The notes below the pieces were generated by a model that was not told where the DNA came from, searched no databases, and saw only the letters and a list, made by a program, of their open reading frames with translations. Of a stretch of 6,934 nt of DNA, positions 5,663 to 6,934 are shown piece after piece (the stretch's first letter is position 1; every line of letters begins with the position of its first letter). Source of the DNA: Planctomycetaceae bacterium (GTDB lineage: Bacteria > Planctomycetota > Planctomycetia > Planctomycetales > Planctomycetaceae); NCBI GenBank assembly GCA_027080405.1, contig JALWSL010000503.1, forward strand, positions 1,395 through 8,328, written 5' to 3'. The position numbers and the translations under genes are program-made.

Positions 5663-6030
5663 TGTAACAATTCGCGTAGACGGTTACGAACCTGCACATT
5701 GTAAAAATTACATTTATTTATGCTTATTCAGGATGAATCAAGCATCGAGAGTGCCGAATTGTTGGGCATTTATGCTTAAACTACAGGCATTCAGTTGTGA
5801 GTGGTCGAGCAGAAATCACTTTAATAATGGAGAGTGTTCGCTGGAAATCATGCAAGATGGGCATCCCGGCGATCATCGAGTGTTGTTCCTGTTTCGCGCT
5901 TTACCAAAGGACGGGTGAGAGGGGTTTACGGACGGGTGTGCCGTCCGGTGTACGGTTCCGCTGAGTAAGCGCTCGGACCGGCATCACGTTCACGTTGTTA
6001 AAAGTTGTAAGAGTATCAAGGAGACAGGTG
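5663..6030 (+). other. Long glnA 5' leader with hairpins
   Basis: About 360 nt separate the predicted start of transcription from the glnA ATG. GGACGG-GTGTG-CCGTCC (5930-5946) is a perfect 6-bp hairpin. A second fold pairs GGTTCC with GGACC (one bulged T) around an inner GCT/AGC stem (about 5954-5979). Neither is followed by a U-tract. Two short reading frames (ATG 5720, 19 codons; ATG 5827, 45 codons) lack convincing ribosome sites. The known glutamine-riboswitch core was not found. A leader role in post-transcriptional control is possible but unproven. Confidence 0.4.
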
Positions 6031-6934
6031 ATGACACCTTCGGATTTTTTCGCATTCGCTAAAGAGAATGGCGCGGTACAGGTCGACATGAAATTTTGCG
6101 ATCTGTTCGGCACTTGGCAGCACTGTACCTACCCTATCGAAACACTCGATGAAGGTGTTTTCAAAGACGGTTTCGGGTTCGATGGTTCTTCGATCCGCGC
6201 TTGGCAGACGATCGATCAATCAGACATGATCGCAATTCCCGATCCCGATTCTGCCCAGATGGATCCGTTTTTCGCTCTGCCAACTGTTAGTGTTATCGCG
6301 GATATTTTTGATCCAATTACCAGGCAGCCGTACAGTAAGGATCCTCGCGGTGTTGCCAAGCGTGGGATTGATTACCTCAAAAGCACCGGGATTGCAGATA
6401 CCTGCTACATCGGTCCCGAGCCGGAATTCTTCGTGTTTGATGATATTCGTTTTGAGTGCTCTCAACGCGGGGCGATGTACGAAATCGACTCATCTGAAGC
6501 CGCCTGGAATACCGGTCGTCCGGAGGCAGCGGGTAACTTGGGGCACAAGGTGGGCTACAAGGCTGGTTACTTCCCGGTTTCCCCTAACGACTCACTTGTT
6601 GATTTGAGGGGTGAAATGGTGGAAGAAATGATCAAGCTCGGCATTGTGGTTGAAGCACACCACCACGAAGTCGGTACAGCAGGCCAGTGCGAAATCGACA
6701 TGGAATTCTGCCCACTCCAAAAGATGGCGGATCAATTCCTGTGGTACAAGTACATTATCAAGAATGTTGCCAAGCGACACGGTAAAACTGTTACCTTTAT
6801 GCCCAAGCCTGTTTTCGACGATAATGGTTCCGGCATGCACACGCATATTTCCCTGTGGAAAGATGGCGACACCCTGATGGCTGGTGATGGCTACGCCGGA
6901 ATGAGTGAAACGGCTCTGTACGGAATTGGTGGGA
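6031..6934 (+). CDS. glnA: Type I glutamine synthetase, N-terminal 301 residues (gene runs off the right edge)
   Basis: Glutamine synthetase makes glutamine from glutamate, ammonia and ATP in the cytoplasm and is a dodecamer in this class. The ATG has AAGGAG seven bases upstream. The sequence aligns along its length with enteric GlnA (about 470 aa). Recognisable parts are the beta-grasp domain with [12 protein letters not shown] (about 44-55) and DPFF (78-81). The catalytic domain has [11 protein letters not shown], with Glu130 and Glu132 equivalent to the metal ligands E129 and E131. It also has [15 protein letters not shown] (Glu213 and Glu221, equivalent to E212 and E220), FMPKPVF, and [10 protein letters not shown] (Asn265-Gly266 and His270, equivalent to N264-G265 and H269). 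All expected active-site residues in this portion are present. The residue before Glu221 is Cys where enteric enzymes have Asn. The adenylylation site lies beyond the window. Transcription probably comes from the sigma54 promoter at 5647, suggesting nitrogen-status control. Confidence 0.98.
   Translation, partial: MTPSDFFAFAKENGAVQVDMKFCDLFGTWQHCTYPIETLDEGVFKDGFGFDGSSIRAWQTIDQSDMIAIPDPDSAQMDPFFALPTVSVIADIFDPITRQPYSKDPRGVAKRGIDYLKSTGIADTCYIGPEPEFFVFDDIRFECSQRGAMYEIDSSEAAWNTGRPEAAGNLGHKVGYKAGYFPVSPNDSLVDLRGEMVEEMIKLGIVVEAHHHEVGTAGQCEIDMEFCPLQKMADQFLWYKYIIKNVAKRHGKTVTFMPKPVFDDNGSGMHTHISLWKDGDTLMAGDGYAGMSETALYGIGG

Noticed and set aside
5720..5779. 19-codon possible leader peptide in the glnA leader
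   Set aside because: AT-rich sequence upstream with no Shine-Dalgarno sequence, no runs of a regulatory amino acid and no attenuator hairpin after it.
5550..5918. 122-codon plus-strand open frame upstream of glnA
   Set aside because: It spans the sigma54 promoter, so its start would lie upstream of the transcript; Cys/Trp-rich composition looks non-coding.
3004..5953. 12-bp direct repeat CGTCCGGTGTAC at 3004-3015 and 5942-5953 flanking the hydrolase gene
   Set aside because: About one 12-bp match is expected by chance in a window this size; no other mobile-element features accompany it.
5985..6010. ACGTTCACGTT resembling part of the glutamine riboswitch (glnA motif)
   Set aside because: The second conserved half (GGAAGUAGG-like) is absent, so the motif is incomplete.

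Overview
The window looks like chromosomal DNA from a Gram-negative-type bacterium, most likely a member of the Planctomycetes (inference). The grounds are the style of the exported proteins: a long tandem alpha/beta hydrolase with a Sec signal, and a Tat-exported metallophosphoesterase with a DLHxAD motif. Large spacers and moderate GC fit this. No taxonomic marker is complete enough to fix the genus. Most of the window is ordinary core or accessory chromosome. I see no CRISPR array, phage, transposase or defence cassette.

Layout, left to right. Positions 1-205 (minus) hold the N-terminus of a Tat-targeted calcineurin-like phosphoesterase. Positions 311 to about 1735 (minus) encode a NosR/NirI/PceC-like membrane flavoprotein with an FMN-attachment motif, about seven membrane segments and two CxxxCP iron-sulfur motifs. 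A four-copy 12-bp tandem repeat lies in a loop of its flavin domain. Immediately upstream on the same strand, at about 1763-1896, is a small signal recognition particle RNA (4.5S RNA) with its own candidate promoter. The longest open frame of the flavoprotein runs back into this RNA, so the true start is probably at 1735 or 1750. A mostly non-coding stretch (1897-2294) carries a good sigma70-type promoter. It leads to a small membrane protein of unknown function (2295-2696, plus). After it, at 2818-2880, lies a 20-codon stump of a HAD-family phosphatase, cut off just after motif I.

Positions 3059-5230 (minus) encode a secreted two-domain alpha/beta hydrolase (esterase-like). Its first domain has an intact Ser-Asp-His set; its second lacks the nucleophile serine. 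Positions 6031-6934 (plus) hold the first 301 residues of a type I glutamine synthetase (glnA). The roughly 800-bp spacer between these divergent genes is regulatory: a consensus-perfect sigma54 (-24/-12) promoter at 5647-5662, two dyads about 200 bp upstream that could be enhancer sites, and a leader of about 360 nt containing hairpins.

The genes do not form one pathway. The best-supported functional units are sigma54 promoter plus glnA (nitrogen assimilation) and SRP RNA followed by the flavoprotein gene. The most useful second-look items are the sigma54 control region, the SRP RNA/ORF overlap, the in-frame tandem repeat in the flavin domain, the HAD remnant, and a nested inverted repeat at the end of the flavoprotein gene.
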